The notes under the pieces were generated by a model. The model was not told where the DNA came from and did no database searches. It worked only from the letters and a program-made list of their open reading frames with translations. The translations under genes were made by a program, and so were the position numbers. A DNA stretch of 64,000 nucleotides. It comes from Candidatus Babelota bacterium. Lineage in GTDB: Bacteria; Babelota; Babeliae; Babelales; Vermiphilaceae. Numbering within the stretch: position 1 is the first letter of the stretch; each line of letters begins with the position of its first letter. Shown piece by piece: positions 43,308 through 53,659 of this stretch. Where the stretch lies: positions 62,001 through 126,000 of the forward strand of contig JAFEAZ010000006.1 in the NCBI GenBank assembly GCA_018266085.1, given 5' to 3'.

Positions 43308-44539
43308 CGTTTTCCCCAGCCTTCATACAAACTCGTTAAAAAATCATTCCATTCATTTTTTGTTAAATATGCTGGATATATCTCGGGGCGAATGTTTCCT
43401 ACTGATTTCCAAATCGGCATTAGATCACCATTGTAAGCTAGCTTACTTATAATCGAGTCTTGCCAGCAGTTTTGGTTTTCAGCGAAGTATATAATGCCGG
43501 ATGGAGACTGATACGTGAGTCTTTTCATAATAGGAATGATGTCTTCAGGCTTTGAGCTTTCAGCTTGTTGATATGCTTGAGCCCACATATGAACAATAGA
43601 ATAAGCAGACTGGCCCGATTCGCCAATCCGGGCATCTTTGCCATATCTTTTTTTATAATTCTCTATGAAGCGTATATTGAAAGGATACTGACTTTCGGCT
43701 GCATAATTAAAAAGAACATATGCACCTATAATAGATTTAAGCTCAAACTGATCAAAATCAGCTTGCGACATACGAACAGACATTGTTGGGACCTGTTCAG
43801 AGCTAATACCTGCTTGCAAAAGCTCTCTAAAGAAAGAGATATTCGTATCACCGTTAATAGTATTGATGATCATCTCAGGGTTAGATTCGAGAATTTTTTG
43901 TATATGGTTGCCGGTGATCTTCTCATTTACTTTTATATATTGCTGTCCGACAATTTCACCGTCGAGAGCTAGAACATGCATCTCGATTATTTTGTGTAGA
44001 GCATGAGATATTAATGAATCGGTGCCGATTAAAAAAAATCGCTTGCCAACATTATTGAAACACCAGGTGACACCCGGAATAATATATTGATTTGGGGTCG
44101 CTCCGGAATACATAATATTGTGAGACTCTTCAAGTCCTTCATAGTTAACAGGATAGAGCAACAGATTGTTATATTTTTCAACGACATCTTTAACGCGCTT
44201 ACGACCAGCTGACAGCCAACAACCTACCAGCACCTCAACCTTCTCTTGCGTGATCAGGCGCAGTGCCTCTTTTTCAAAGGTCAATTCATCTGAGGCGCCG
44301 TTAGCAATGATTGGTTGCAACTTACGCCCATGTATACCCCCTTGCGCATTGATCTCATCAATGGCCATAAGTTCCGCATTGAGCAATCTTTGTTCATTTA
44401 TAGCCATCGGACCGGTCTGTGAATGCAACAACCCTATTTTAATGGTACGCTTAAACCAAAAAGAGTGTTGCCATATAATCACCGCTGTACAGATAACTGC
44501 AATGCTACAACCAATTAGAATCAACAATGCTTTTTTCAC
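43292..44539 (-). CDS. UrtA/AmiC-like periplasmic binding protein, membrane-anchored
   Basis: 415 aa, type I periplasmic-binding fold. The N-terminal hydrophobic segment (about 4-23) lacks a lipobox and may stay as an anchor. Conserved urea/amide-binder signatures: IGLLHSQTGPMAINE, AIDEINAQGGIHGRK, GCWLSAGRK, LLLYPVNYEGLEES and SGATPNQYIIPGV. Ligand is probably a small amide or urea-like compound, not proven. Start is GTG 44539 with AAAGGGT 7 bp upstream. No ABC permease or ATPase accompanies it; the next gene in the operon is the Cache/channel fusion, so it more likely presents ligand to that receptor than to a transporter. Confidence 0.87.
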   Translation of the reverse strand: MKKALLILIGCSIAVICTAVIIWQHSFWFKRTIKIGLLHSQTGPMAINEQRLLNAELMAIDEINAQGGIHGRKLQPIIANGASDELTFEKEALRLITQEKVEVLVGCWLSAGRKRVKDVVEKYNNLLLYPVNYEGLEESHNIMYSGATPNQYIIPGVTWCFNNVGKRFFLIGTDSLISHALHKIIEMHVLALDGEIVGQQYIKVNEKITGNHIQKILESNPEMIINTINGDTNISFFRELLQAGISSEQVPTMSVRMSQADFDQFELKSIIGAYVLFNYAAESQYPFNIRFIENYKKRYGKDARIGESGQSAYSIVHMWAQAYQQAESSKPEDIIPIMKRLTYQSPSGIIYFAENQNCWQDSIISKLAYNGDLMPIWKSVGNIRPEIYPAYLTKNEWNDFLTSLYEGWGKRWSAP

Positions 44540-44580
44540 GGAATATACCCTTTATGGCCTATTTAGCTTTCTTTAGCGAC

Positions 44581-44609
44581 AGTTAAATTAAACCATTAAA
44601 GGAGCTCAA
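44581..44609 (-). promoter_or_regulatory. Promoter of the binding-protein/channel operon
   Basis: Minus strand: -35 TTGAGC (44604-44609), 17-bp spacer, -10 TTAACT (44581-44586), about 42 bp before the GTG start. Confidence 0.5.
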
Positions 44610-44611
44610 AT

Positions 44612-44620
44612 TGCTATAAT
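44612..44620 (+). promoter_or_regulatory. Extended -10 element facing right
   Basis: TGCTATAAT matches the extended -10 consensus (TGnTATAAT). It points at the hairpin 44668-44695 with no gene between, so it could express a short RNA of about 75 nt; see findings. Confidence 0.35.
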
Positions 44621-44661
44621 CTTTGCGTAATCGTTATAAAAAAGCAGAAAAAACCCGCAAC

Positions 44662-44700
44662 AAAAAAGCGAGACATCCGGTTAAAGATGCCTCGCTTTTT
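44662..44700. terminator. Bidirectional terminator
   Basis: GCGAGACATC (44668-44677) pairs with GATGCCTCGC (44686-44695) with one A-C mismatch on the + strand (a G-U pair on the - strand), flanked by A6 and T5. On the minus strand it ends pal transcription only if read beyond the pal stop, which it is (25 bp downstream). Confidence 0.85.
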
Positions 44701-44724
44701 ATGATAAGCTTTATGAATCAGCGA

Positions 44725-45381
44725 TTATGAGTAAATAACGGTGATTTCGTCGCGGCGGTTAGGCGCTTGTTGTTCACGGTTACCATCAACCGGCTTGCCA
44801 TTAACAAGAGCTGGAACTTCCATACCATAACCAACGATCTTGATGTCTTCTCTTGATATACCAGCTGCCACGAACATATCGGCTAATGATTTAGCGCGCT
44901 TTTCTGAAAGACCTAAGTTATAAGAACCTGATCCGGCAGAATGGCAGGCATGGCCAGAAACCTTAAGTCTTTTGCCGTTACCGCCGAGCAATTTAGCCTC
45001 GTCAAGAATACGCTTTGCTACCTTGATGTCTTCTTTTATAGTCTTTTCTTGGTCTGCGCGAGGGGTAGATTTGTCAAAATCAAATAAAACAGCCTTAAAA
45101 GAGTCAGCCTGCGTCATATCTTCAATCCATGTATCGTTAATAGCATCAAAGGTTGCGGCAATGCTTTGCTCATCATCACTTAGATCGTCGATCATCTTGA
45201 ATTCGCGAATCTCGTCCTGATCCAAAATCTTATGTAAAACTTCTTCTGCTAGGGGTATCTCAACTTCTGAAAAGAGTTCAGTTTTGTTTTTTTGGTTACG
45301 TTTAAGGGTATTGCTCTTTTTTTTGCTGCAACCAGCTAGACCAACAAGAACCAAGAGTAGGAGAGGATATTGTTTATTCAT
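44725..45381 (-). CDS. pal: Peptidoglycan-associated lipoprotein (OmpA/Pal family)
   Basis: 218 aa. Lipoprotein signal with the lipobox LAGC, so the mature protein is anchored to a membrane through its lipid. A 70-residue acidic linker leads to an OmpA-like domain (about 95-218): VLFDFDKSTPRADQ, SGHACHSAGSGSYNLGLSEKRA, and IVGYGMEVP...NRRDEI. It binds peptidoglycan and tethers the outer membrane. The linker is longer than in E. coli Pal. Monocistronic; tol genes are not nearby. Confidence 0.9.
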   Translation of the reverse strand: MNKQYPLLLLVLVGLAGCSKKKSNTLKRNQKNKTELFSEVEIPLAEEVLHKILDQDEIREFKMIDDLSDDEQSIAATFDAINDTWIEDMTQADSFKAVLFDFDKSTPRADQEKTIKEDIKVAKRILDEAKLLGGNGKRLKVSGHACHSAGSGSYNLGLSEKRAKSLADMFVAAGISREDIKIVGYGMEVPALVNGKPVDGNREQQAPNRRDEITVIYS

Positions 45382-45574
45382 GCTTGTCTTAAGTCCTTTT
45401 CATAGAAGTTGTTGTACATTATTCGGGGTGGACTCTAACATATTTTTTGGTAATTTTCTACTCATTATGCGTAATATTAGGTATGCTTTACGAAAGCATG
45501 TAAAAAAACAGAGCTCTTTAAGAACTTAAAAAAGCACTGATACTTTCTAAAGAGGGGATCTGGTTGGACTCTAT

Positions 45575-47092
45575 ATGAAAAATATTATTATAAACCAAAC
45601 AGCTTGGCAGACAAGAATTGCTATTACCCGTGATGGTAAACTGCAAAACGTACATTTTTCGGCACCGGTTACTGAAAGCCTTGAACGTATGTTTTTCCGC
45701 GGTACAATCAGCAAGGTGCTTCCTGGTATTCAAACTGCTTTTGTTGATATAGGGCAAAGCAAGGCCGGTTTTTTGCATATTTCTGAAGTTGACCGTGAGC
45801 TTGCTATTGAAAACATTAGCAAAATAACTCAATTGGACGACGAGCCGGTAAAGCCGGTCGTAAATTACCGAAATCAACCGAATATAAAAGATATTTTCAC
45901 TGAAGGTGATCCTGTCCTGGTGCAGGTAAGCAAGGAACCTATCTATGAGAAGGGAGCCAAGCTTACCACCTGTTTCACCCTTCCCGGCCGCTTTATTGTT
46001 CTCATGCCGGTCATTCCACGTATCGGGATTTCAAAAAAGATCGGAGCTCGTGAAGAACGACAACGACTTAAAGAAATAGTCCAAAAGTACTTACCCGAAG
46101 GCATGGGCGCTATTATCAGGACTACATCTGAGGGCTGTACAGCAAAGCAGCTCAGCAAAGATATAGCTTATCTTGTTGAAACATGGGCAACTATTCAGCA
46201 AAACTACAAAACAGCAACAAGCGTATCGAAAATCCATGAGGATCTAGATTTGCCCTTGCAGGTTATCAGGGATTATCTCGATGATGACGTTGAGAGTATA
46301 GTGACCGACGATAAGAAAAGTCAGTCAGATATCTATAAGTTTATAAAGATTATAGCTCCTGAATATAGCCAAAAGATAACGCTCTATACCGGATCTCAGC
46401 CTATATTTGAGCATTTTGGGCTTGAGACCCAGCTTTCGCAGATGCTTGAAAAAAGAGTGACGTTAAAGTCTGGTGGCTCTTTGATTATTGAATCAACGGA
46501 AGCAATGACCGTTGTGGATGTTAATACCGGTAAGTTTATTGGTAAATCTAACCTAGAAGAGACTATTCTTAAAACTAACCTAGAGGCCGCAGAAGAGATT
46601 GTGCGGCAGTTACGATTGCGCAATATAGGTGGTCTAATTGTTATCGATTTTATCGATATGGCAAACACAGCCAATCGTCATAAACTCTTTACTTTTTTCG
46701 ACAAAACATTGCGCGAGCGGGATAAGTTTCAGTCAGTTGTTCTGAAAATTTCTGAATTTGGCCTGGTACAGATGACGCGTAAGCGCTCAGGCAAGACTCT
46801 TGTGCAGGAACTAACAACAAACTGCACCAACTGTAAAGGTATGGGTTTTGTGAAATCGGTTCAAGCGCAAACATACCAAATCTTACGTCAGTTAGCGCAA
46901 GAGTTTAAAGCTAAACGGTGTGACGGTGCCGTTGTTGTTGGTGTGCATCCGGCAGTATTTGATTACCTTGTCAGCACAGAATATAACGCCATTTTAGATC
47001 TTGAAAAAACATGCTCTTGCAAAATCGAACTTGAGCAGGTTTCATCATTGCGGGTTGATCAATATAATTTGGCAAAAAAATTATTAAGTTAA
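45575..47092 (+). CDS. rng: Ribonuclease G/E
   Basis: 505 aa, the RNase G length without the C-terminal scaffold of RNase E. S1 domain (about 38-105, RGTISKVLPGIQTAFVDIG, FLHIS), RNase H-like and 5'-sensor regions, DNase I-like catalytic domain with both Asp in MTVVDVNTGKF and LIVIDFIDMA, and the zinc-link CTNCKG. Single-strand-specific endonuclease for rRNA maturation and mRNA decay. First gene of an operon with gatB and transaldolase. Confidence 0.95.
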   Translation: MKNIIINQTAWQTRIAITRDGKLQNVHFSAPVTESLERMFFRGTISKVLPGIQTAFVDIGQSKAGFLHISEVDRELAIENISKITQLDDEPVKPVVNYRNQPNIKDIFTEGDPVLVQVSKEPIYEKGAKLTTCFTLPGRFIVLMPVIPRIGISKKIGAREERQRLKEIVQKYLPEGMGAIIRTTSEGCTAKQLSKDIAYLVETWATIQQNYKTATSVSKIHEDLDLPLQVIRDYLDDDVESIVTDDKKSQSDIYKFIKIIAPEYSQKITLYTGSQPIFEHFGLETQLSQMLEKRVTLKSGGSLIIESTEAMTVVDVNTGKFIGKSNLEETILKTNLEAAEEIVRQLRLRNIGGLIVIDFIDMANTANRHKLFTFFDKTLRERDKFQSVVLKISEFGLVQMTRKRSGKTLVQELTTNCTNCKGMGFVKSVQAQTYQILRQLAQEFKAKRCDGAVVVGVHPAVFDYLVSTEYNAILDLEKTCSCKIELEQVSSLRVDQYNLAKKLLS

Positions 47093-47105
47093 GAAAGGCA
47101 TTTGC

Positions 47106-48566
47106 GTGTCAAAAACGGTCTCTATTCTTGATCAATATCCCGCATATGAAGTGACTATCGGAATCGAAGTTCACGTACAGTTAGCTACACAGACTAAAAT
47201 ATTTTGTGCTTGTGCTAATGAAGTTGGCAAAGAACCGAATACCAATATATGTAATGTATGTACCGGTCAGCCAGGAGTACTGCCAGTATTAAATAAAAAA
47301 GTCGTTGATTATGCCATAGCGGCCGGCTTGGCAACCCACAGTACTATTGCTCCGGTATGCTCATTTTCTCGCAAGCATTATTTTTATCCTGATCTGCCAA
47401 AAAACTATCAGATAACTCAGGGTAGCGATCCAATCTGTTCTGAAGGTAATGTTCCCATTAGACTTGAAGATGGTAGCACCAAGCGAATACGTTTGATGCG
47501 CATCCACATGGAAGAGGATGCGGGTAAAAATATCCATGCATCAGGTAGCAACGAAAGTTTTGTTGATCTCAACCGCACTGGAACACCGTTACTTGAAATC
47601 GTCACCCACCCAGACATTGCGAGTACCTATGAAGCACGGACCTATCTGAAAGCATTACGTCTTCTTGTGCAATCCTTGGGAATCTGTTCAGGCAACATGG
47701 AAGATGGCGCATTTCGTGCCGATACTAACATTTCGGTACGCAAAAAAGGTGCTCAAAAATTAGGCACACGCTGTGAACTTAAAAATATTAACTCTTTTAA
47801 GTTCATTTCTGATGCAATCGAATATGAAATTGAACGCCAGATTACGCTCCTTGAATCTGGAGGTACCGTGCGCCAAGAAACACGTTTGTGGGATACCAAA
47901 GAGCACAAAACCATCATGATGCGCAGTAAAGAAGAGGCTGCAGATTATCGGTATTTAACCGATCCTGATCTGCCTTTGCTTGTTATTGATGAGGGATGGA
48001 TCGATCGCATAACTCATACGCTGGCAGAACTCCCTTATGAACGGTTTAATCGCTTAATGGCAGATTATGGCCTTTCTCCTCAAGAAGCAGAAATTCTCTT
48101 AGATGATATGCCTTTAGCTATCTATTTTGAAACGGCGTATGCATGTACTGCCAGCAAATCGCTTATTAATTGGGTTGTGCGTGATATTATGGGGTATCTC
48201 AAAGAGCATAAAATAGCTCTTGCTGAGTGCAAAGTAACGCCAGAAAAATTAGCTGCGCTTGTTGCATTGCTTGAAAAAGGTACCATCAACAATCATGCGG
48301 CAAAACAGGTTTTTGAAACGGTTGCAAAAACTGGCCAAGAGCCAGCTGTAATTGTCAAAGAAGCAGGACTTGAACAGATGGATAGCAGCGATGAACTCCA
48401 GGTGATTATACTTGAAATTATTGCAGCCAATCCAAAGGTCGTTGCAGATTACAAGTCTGGGAAAGATAAATTGTTCGGTTTTTTTGTTGGTCAGGTTATG
48501 CAAAAAACAAAAGGCAAAGGAAATCCAACCCTCATTCAAGAATTGCTTAAAAAAGAGTTGAGCTAA
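47106..48566 (+). CDS. gatB: Asp/Glu-tRNA amidotransferase subunit B
   Basis: 486 aa. With GatA and GatC it converts Glu-tRNA(Gln) and/or Asp-tRNA(Asn) to the amide. N-terminal GIEVHVQLATQTKIFC, zinc-type cysteines (CACANE, CNVCTGQPG), YPDLPKNYQITQ, and the C-terminal YqeY-like tail (about 335-486) with QVMQKTKGKGNP. Start is GTG 47106 with AAAGGC upstream. gatA and gatC are not in this window. Starts 13 bp after rng. Confidence 0.96.
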   Translation: MSKTVSILDQYPAYEVTIGIEVHVQLATQTKIFCACANEVGKEPNTNICNVCTGQPGVLPVLNKKVVDYAIAAGLATHSTIAPVCSFSRKHYFYPDLPKNYQITQGSDPICSEGNVPIRLEDGSTKRIRLMRIHMEEDAGKNIHASGSNESFVDLNRTGTPLLEIVTHPDIASTYEARTYLKALRLLVQSLGICSGNMEDGAFRADTNISVRKKGAQKLGTRCELKNINSFKFISDAIEYEIERQITLLESGGTVRQETRLWDTKEHKTIMMRSKEEAADYRYLTDPDLPLLVIDEGWIDRITHTLAELPYERFNRLMADYGLSPQEAEILLDDMPLAIYFETAYACTASKSLINWVVRDIMGYLKEHKIALAECKVTPEKLAALVALLEKGTINNHAAKQVFETVAKTGQEPAVIVKEAGLEQMDSSDELQVIILEIIAANPKVVADYKSGKDKLFGFFVGQVMQKTKGKGNPTLIQELLKKELS

Positions 48567-48583
48567 CCAAAAAAAGGAGCTTA

Positions 48584-49243
48584 ATGAAGATTTTTCTCGA
48601 TACTGCAAATTATGGGCTCATAGAACTATGGGCCCAAACGGGCCTTATTGACGGAGTAACGACAAATCCTACGCATCTTAGCAAAGAAAGTGGTGACCCT
48701 GTTGCTTTGATCAAAAAACTATGCGCATTGCTGCCCAATGGACATATCAGCGTTGAAGTAACTGAAGTAGCTCCCGAGCGGGTCTACACGCAAGCAAAAA
48801 CCCTTGCGGCTTTGGCAGAGAATGTAGTGGTAAAAATTCCGTGCCACTCAGACTATTTCCCTATTATCAAAAAGTTAGTAGACGAAGAAGTGCAGCTCAA
48901 TATCACGCTTGTTTTTAGTCTTATGCAAGGTGTGTGCATGAGTAAACTAGGCGTCTTGTATATTTCTCCTTTTGTTGGTCGCTTAGAGGATCTTGATGTT
49001 GATGGCGTGTCGTTGCTGGGCGAACTGAGTGACATGCTTGATCAGTATGACTATGAAACGGAGTTGTTGGCAGCCTCTATCAGACATGTGCGTCACATAC
49101 ATGCAGCTATCGAAGCTGGTGTGGATATCATCACAGTGCCACCTACGGTTTTAGCAACAGCTCTGAATCACCCCTTGACCGATCGAGGCATGGAGCTTTT
49201 TGCTGCTGACTGGAAAAAACTAGGCATTCACACATTCCCTTAA
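48584..49243 (+). CDS. tal: Transaldolase, short type
   Basis: 219 aa, TalC/FSA-like length. TIM barrel with FLDTANY, GVTTNPTHLSKE and the Schiff-base Lys in VVVKIP (K84); later TLVFSLMQ and ISPFVGR. Links the non-oxidative pentose-phosphate branch to glycolysis, complementing pgi-zwf-gnd at 10.5-14.1 kb. Fructose-6-phosphate aldolase activity cannot be excluded for this size class. GGAG 7 bp before the ATG; last gene of rng-gatB-tal. Confidence 0.9.
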   Translation: MKIFLDTANYGLIELWAQTGLIDGVTTNPTHLSKESGDPVALIKKLCALLPNGHISVEVTEVAPERVYTQAKTLAALAENVVVKIPCHSDYFPIIKKLVDEEVQLNITLVFSLMQGVCMSKLGVLYISPFVGRLEDLDVDGVSLLGELSDMLDQYDYETELLAASIRHVRHIHAAIEAGVDIITVPPTVLATALNHPLTDRGMELFAADWKKLGIHTFP

Positions 49244-49286
49244 TACGCTTTCTAACGATATAAAACCCGTTTAACCTACGGAACTA

Positions 49287-49316
49287 TTGCCCTTTTGTAA
49301 TTTCAGATTGTAAACT
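49287..49316 (+). promoter_or_regulatory. Promoter of the 150-aa gene
   Basis: TTGCCC (49287-49292), 18-bp spacer, TAAACT (49311-49316), preceded by AACTA as in the promoters at 3534 and 5653. Confidence 0.45.
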
Positions 49317-49358
49317 ACTGGCAATAGAAGGAGTTTTTAAGACCGGAGATTAAAGCAT

Positions 49359-49811
49359 ATGAAGAGTGCCAGTATTGCCCTTGGTTGTATAGGATTTATG
49401 TTGGGATTTGGCATGATTGTGATGCCTGTGAGTCTCAGCAGTTACTGTAAATATAGTTTCATATGGTATGATTTTGGCATTATCAAAAAAGATCCCAATG
49501 CGCCTGTGTACTGTATAGCTCCTGGAGATCGTCCTTTTACCAATAAAATCCATTATTCATTTATTGATACATCAAATAAAGGGGTTAAAATGTATCGCTC
49601 GGTGCAGCTTAATCTTGCTGATCGCCGCCATCTACGCAAGGCGCTTGAGCCGTTTACCGCCGAGACTAAAGTTAATGATGAACTGATTACGCGATTTGCT
49701 CATCATAATGGTCGCATGAAAAAAGAGATAGTTGCCTGGATTTTGCGTGATTTTCAGAAAGTGAAGGCACAGGCTACCGTTGGGGATGTGAGAGTGGCGC
49801 TGCGACTGTGA
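49359..49811 (+). CDS. Membrane-anchored or secreted protein, unknown function
   Basis: 150 aa with an N-terminal hydrophobic segment (about 5-27, ALGCIGFMLGFGMIVMPVSL). The remainder is globular with three Cys and a basic helical C-terminus. Own promoter, GGAGA upstream of the ATG. No family recognised. Confidence 0.6.
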   Translation: MKSASIALGCIGFMLGFGMIVMPVSLSSYCKYSFIWYDFGIIKKDPNAPVYCIAPGDRPFTNKIHYSFIDTSNKGVKMYRSVQLNLADRRHLRKALEPFTAETKVNDELITRFAHHNGRMKKEIVAWILRDFQKVKAQATVGDVRVALRL

Positions 49812-49843
49812 TTTTTTCGCATACTTGAAATATGCCCTAGCCC

Positions 49844-49875
49844 TTGAAGGAGTGATGTAAAAGTGTTACACTTTT
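49844..49875 (+). promoter_or_regulatory. Autoregulated promoter/operator of the RHH-RelE toxin-antitoxin pair
   Basis: -35 TTGAAG (49844-49849), 17-bp spacer, -10 TACACT (49867-49872). A perfect palindrome AAAAGTGT-T-ACACTTTT (49859-49875) covers the -10 box, a likely operator for the RHH antitoxin. Confidence 0.7.
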
Positions 49876-49915
49876 TCTTGTGTTTAAATGAAAATGATCA
49901 AAAAGAGGTTGTTTA

Positions 49916-50137
49916 ATGGCGACAAAAAATCCGAGAATTAACGTTACCTTTGAAGAAGCAACAGCAGGGTTGCTTGCAGAGATTGCCCATCAAGAAAACA
50001 AATCGGTAGCCAGCATTGTCAAAGAGCTTGCGCTTGAAGCACTTGAGATGCGTGAAGATCTTTATTTATCAAAACTAGCCGAAACATTAGATACTCCAGA
50101 CACAACGACGTATGATCATGATGAAGCATGGAAATAA
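49916..50137 (+). CDS. Ribbon-helix-helix antitoxin
   Basis: 73 aa. N-terminal basic beta strand (PRINVTF) then two helices, the CopG/Arc-type DNA-binding fold; the acidic C-terminus (TPDTTTYDHDEAW) would wrap the toxin. AAAGAGG upstream. Its last 10 bp overlap the toxin gene. Probably represses its own promoter through the palindrome at 49859. Confidence 0.82.
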   Translation: MATKNPRINVTFEEATAGLLAEIAHQENKSVASIVKELALEALEMREDLYLSKLAETLDTPDTTTYDHDEAWK

Positions 50138-50403
50138 CATACGTTATCCGTTATCAACAGGAAGTGGTATCTAAACATATACCAGCTCTTGATCCAACAA
50201 TACGAACGCTCATTAAACGAGCGATAGAAGAACGTTTAATGGTAGACCCAATCGGTTTTGGTAAACCCTTACGCTACAGCCTTAAAGGGCATAGACGGCT
50301 GCGAGTCGGTGATTACCGTATAATTTACCGCATTGATGCTACAGCAAAAACTGTCATCATTGTTGCCATTATGCATCGAAAAGATGTGTATGAAGACGCA
50401 TGA
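50128..50403 (+). CDS. RelE/ParE-family toxin
   Basis: 91 aa. The family core is clear: a Lys/Arg-rich region, PLRYSLKGHRRLRVGDYRII (the canonical LRVGDYRIIY strand), and a final IVAIMHRKDVYED. RelE members cleave mRNA on the ribosome; His/Arg/Lys here (GHRRLR, HRKDVY) fit that class better than gyrase-targeting ParE, but this is not decisive. Translation coupled to the antitoxin. Confidence 0.87.
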   Translation: MEITYVIRYQQEVVSKHIPALDPTIRTLIKRAIEERLMVDPIGFGKPLRYSLKGHRRLRVGDYRIIYRIDATAKTVIIVAIMHRKDVYEDA

Positions 50404-50648
50404 TCAATCGTGCGTGGAGATCACTTAAGTCAGTTGAGCTTTGTTCAAATTTTCTTCTTGCCACCAGAGAGAAGATCATGTGGTACGCACAGACAAGTCA
50501 CACTTAGCTAAGATGATCTTGATATGTTTCATGTGGTTCCCTTTTTTGTGTATGTGCTGCCGATATTCTAGATAAATGATAAGGAGCTCTTTATACTGCG
50601 CAGAGTAGCAGCTTTGTTATGGTTAATCCAAGGGAAGGCATACTCATC

Positions 50649-51638
50649 ATGAACAGTATTGGGCGCACGTTCTTAGTAGGTCTATTTCTTGTCGTTGTAG
50701 CCATGCGCAGTATACACAGCATAGAACAGATTCCATCAAAAACTGACTCCTTTTACATCATATGGCTCCCTGGGCTTTATGGTGGACATGCAGAACAGAT
50801 GTCATTAGTAACAACGCAAAACTACGCGATGTATGATGTTATAAAACCTGCAGCTGACGCAGACCTTGGGCAAGAGCGGTGCATAGGTGATCTTGAGCGC
50901 CAATTACATAACGATCAAACGTTCCAAAAAGCTAATAAAGTTATTGTAATTGGGACATCACAAGGGGCGGCAACCTGGTTGAATGAAATCGCACGTATGA
51001 CCCTTGCACAACAAGACCACATAGCAGCAATCATTTTAGAAGCACCGTTGGCCGATGCCAATGAAGCAATCATGCAAAGTGCGCTCAAAAAACCTGGAGT
51101 AGCTTATTTGCCTTTGGTCAGGTTTTGGTCGCCGTGGATAGCAAAGCTGTACCATCCTTTTTATAACCCTTACGGGTTACAGGCTATTACATCGGTTAAG
51201 CAGATTGCTCATCGTATCCCGGTTATTATTCTTCATAATAAAAAAGATAGACGTATTTCAGTTAATAGCGCCCGAAGATTAGTGCGTGAATTTTTAACGC
51301 AGAGACGTTCTATGCTTAATAATCTGTATTATATAGAAACAGATATAGTTGCGCAGCGCGGTGACAGTCATACCGATTTTTTACGTGAAGATGCACAAGC
51401 TCAAGCAGCATTCCACGCGATTTGCAAAAAGCTTGGTCTACCCTATGACAAAGAACAGGCGGAAAGATTGCAGGATCAAGATCTAAAAAACTTTCAACCT
51501 TTAGTAGAACAGCTCGACACAGCTATTGATCAAAGTAGTTGGGTAAGTACAATGGTACGTAACGTTGTTGATGGGGTAACACTGGCGGTAATTGCAGCCT
51601 TGTTATATATGTTTATTAGCAAGCGCTTAAAAAGATAA
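50649..51638 (+). CDS. Secreted or membrane-anchored alpha/beta hydrolase
   Basis: 329 aa from the ATG at 50649; an earlier in-frame ATG would add ten residues before the signal. N-terminal signal/anchor (about 7-24) and a C-terminal membrane helix (about 306-323) followed by KRLKR. Between them lies an alpha/beta-hydrolase fold with nucleophile GTSQGA (S104), acid NKKDRR (D200) and His in GDSHTDF (H241). Probably an esterase or lipase acting outside the cytoplasmic membrane. Substrate unknown. Confidence 0.72.
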   Translation: MNSIGRTFLVGLFLVVVAMRSIHSIEQIPSKTDSFYIIWLPGLYGGHAEQMSLVTTQNYAMYDVIKPAADADLGQERCIGDLERQLHNDQTFQKANKVIVIGTSQGAATWLNEIARMTLAQQDHIAAIILEAPLADANEAIMQSALKKPGVAYLPLVRFWSPWIAKLYHPFYNPYGLQAITSVKQIAHRIPVIILHNKKDRRISVNSARRLVREFLTQRRSMLNNLYYIETDIVAQRGDSHTDFLREDAQAQAAFHAICKKLGLPYDKEQAERLQDQDLKNFQPLVEQLDTAIDQSSWVSTMVRNVVDGVTLAVIAALLYMFISKRLKR

Positions 51639-51764
51639 ACAACTTACTTATTTGATAGGACGTGTTTTTTAGCGCAATTGGATATAATCTAGATTCTCTA
51701 CATAAAAATGTACTAAAGTCTGTTTTAGTTATTTTTTTACAAAAAAATAGTTTGTTAAAAATAA

Positions 51765-53126
<1,362 letters not shown>

Positions 53127-53129
<3 letters not shown>

Positions 53130-53173
53130 TAAAAAGGCCCAGGTTACGTTTAGTAGCCTGGGCCTTTTTATTA
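53127..53173. terminator. Bidirectional terminator
   Basis: AATAAAAAGGCCCAGG pairs with CCTGGGCCTTTTTATT, a long perfect stem with A/T flanks. Serves the collagen-like gene (+) and the 140-aa gene (-). Confidence 0.93.
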
Positions 53174-53192
53174 TGTTGATCATCAAAAAGTA

Positions 53193-53615
53193 TTAATTTG
53201 TTGATCGTTTGCGTTTGCGTGATGTTTGTTCTTTTTTTGTTACGACTGTTTTTTGTGTCTGAGCAGCAGGAGCCAGTGTTGCAATTTTAGCTTCTAGCTT
53301 TCTGATCGACTTGTCTAGAGCAACAGCTTCATTACGGTTAACATCTGAGGCAGCCGATTCGCCGCTCATATCTTCTTCTATCGTTGCTTCATGGTAAATG
53401 AGGCTCTGTCTTTTGAGTTTTTCTAAAAGATCACGCATTGCTATTGCTAAACAAGACTTGTCATCAGGCGTTTTTGCGTCATCATACATTCTTATTAACT
53501 GTTCCACTTGTCTATTCGTGTCCGCTTGCACAGAAGGTACACGGCAGTCTGCATGAAGCCCCGTGGATATTAGACTGCTCACCAAAACAAAAGCACTTAA
53601 ACCTTTGATAGTCAT
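53193..53615 (-). CDS. Small secreted protein, unknown function
   Basis: 140 aa. Signal peptide about 1-22 (STGLHA|DC), two Cys, mostly helical and charged with a heptad-like region (about 92-112, VALDKSIRKLEAKI) and a very basic tail (SRKRKRS). GGAG before the ATG. Function unknown. Confidence 0.65.
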   Translation of the reverse strand: MTIKGLSAFVLVSSLISTGLHADCRVPSVQADTNRQVEQLIRMYDDAKTPDDKSCLAIAMRDLLEKLKRQSLIYHEATIEEDMSGESAASDVNRNEAVALDKSIRKLEAKIATLAPAAQTQKTVVTKKEQTSRKRKRSTN

Positions 53616-53659
53616 GACATATTCTCCTTTTTTATGTCTACACTGTAACTACTACCACC

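Noticed and set aside
50471-50513. AAGATCAT/ATGATCTT inverted repeat after the RelE toxin gene
   Set aside because: 8-bp arms around a long loop with no T tract; too weak to call a terminator or operator.
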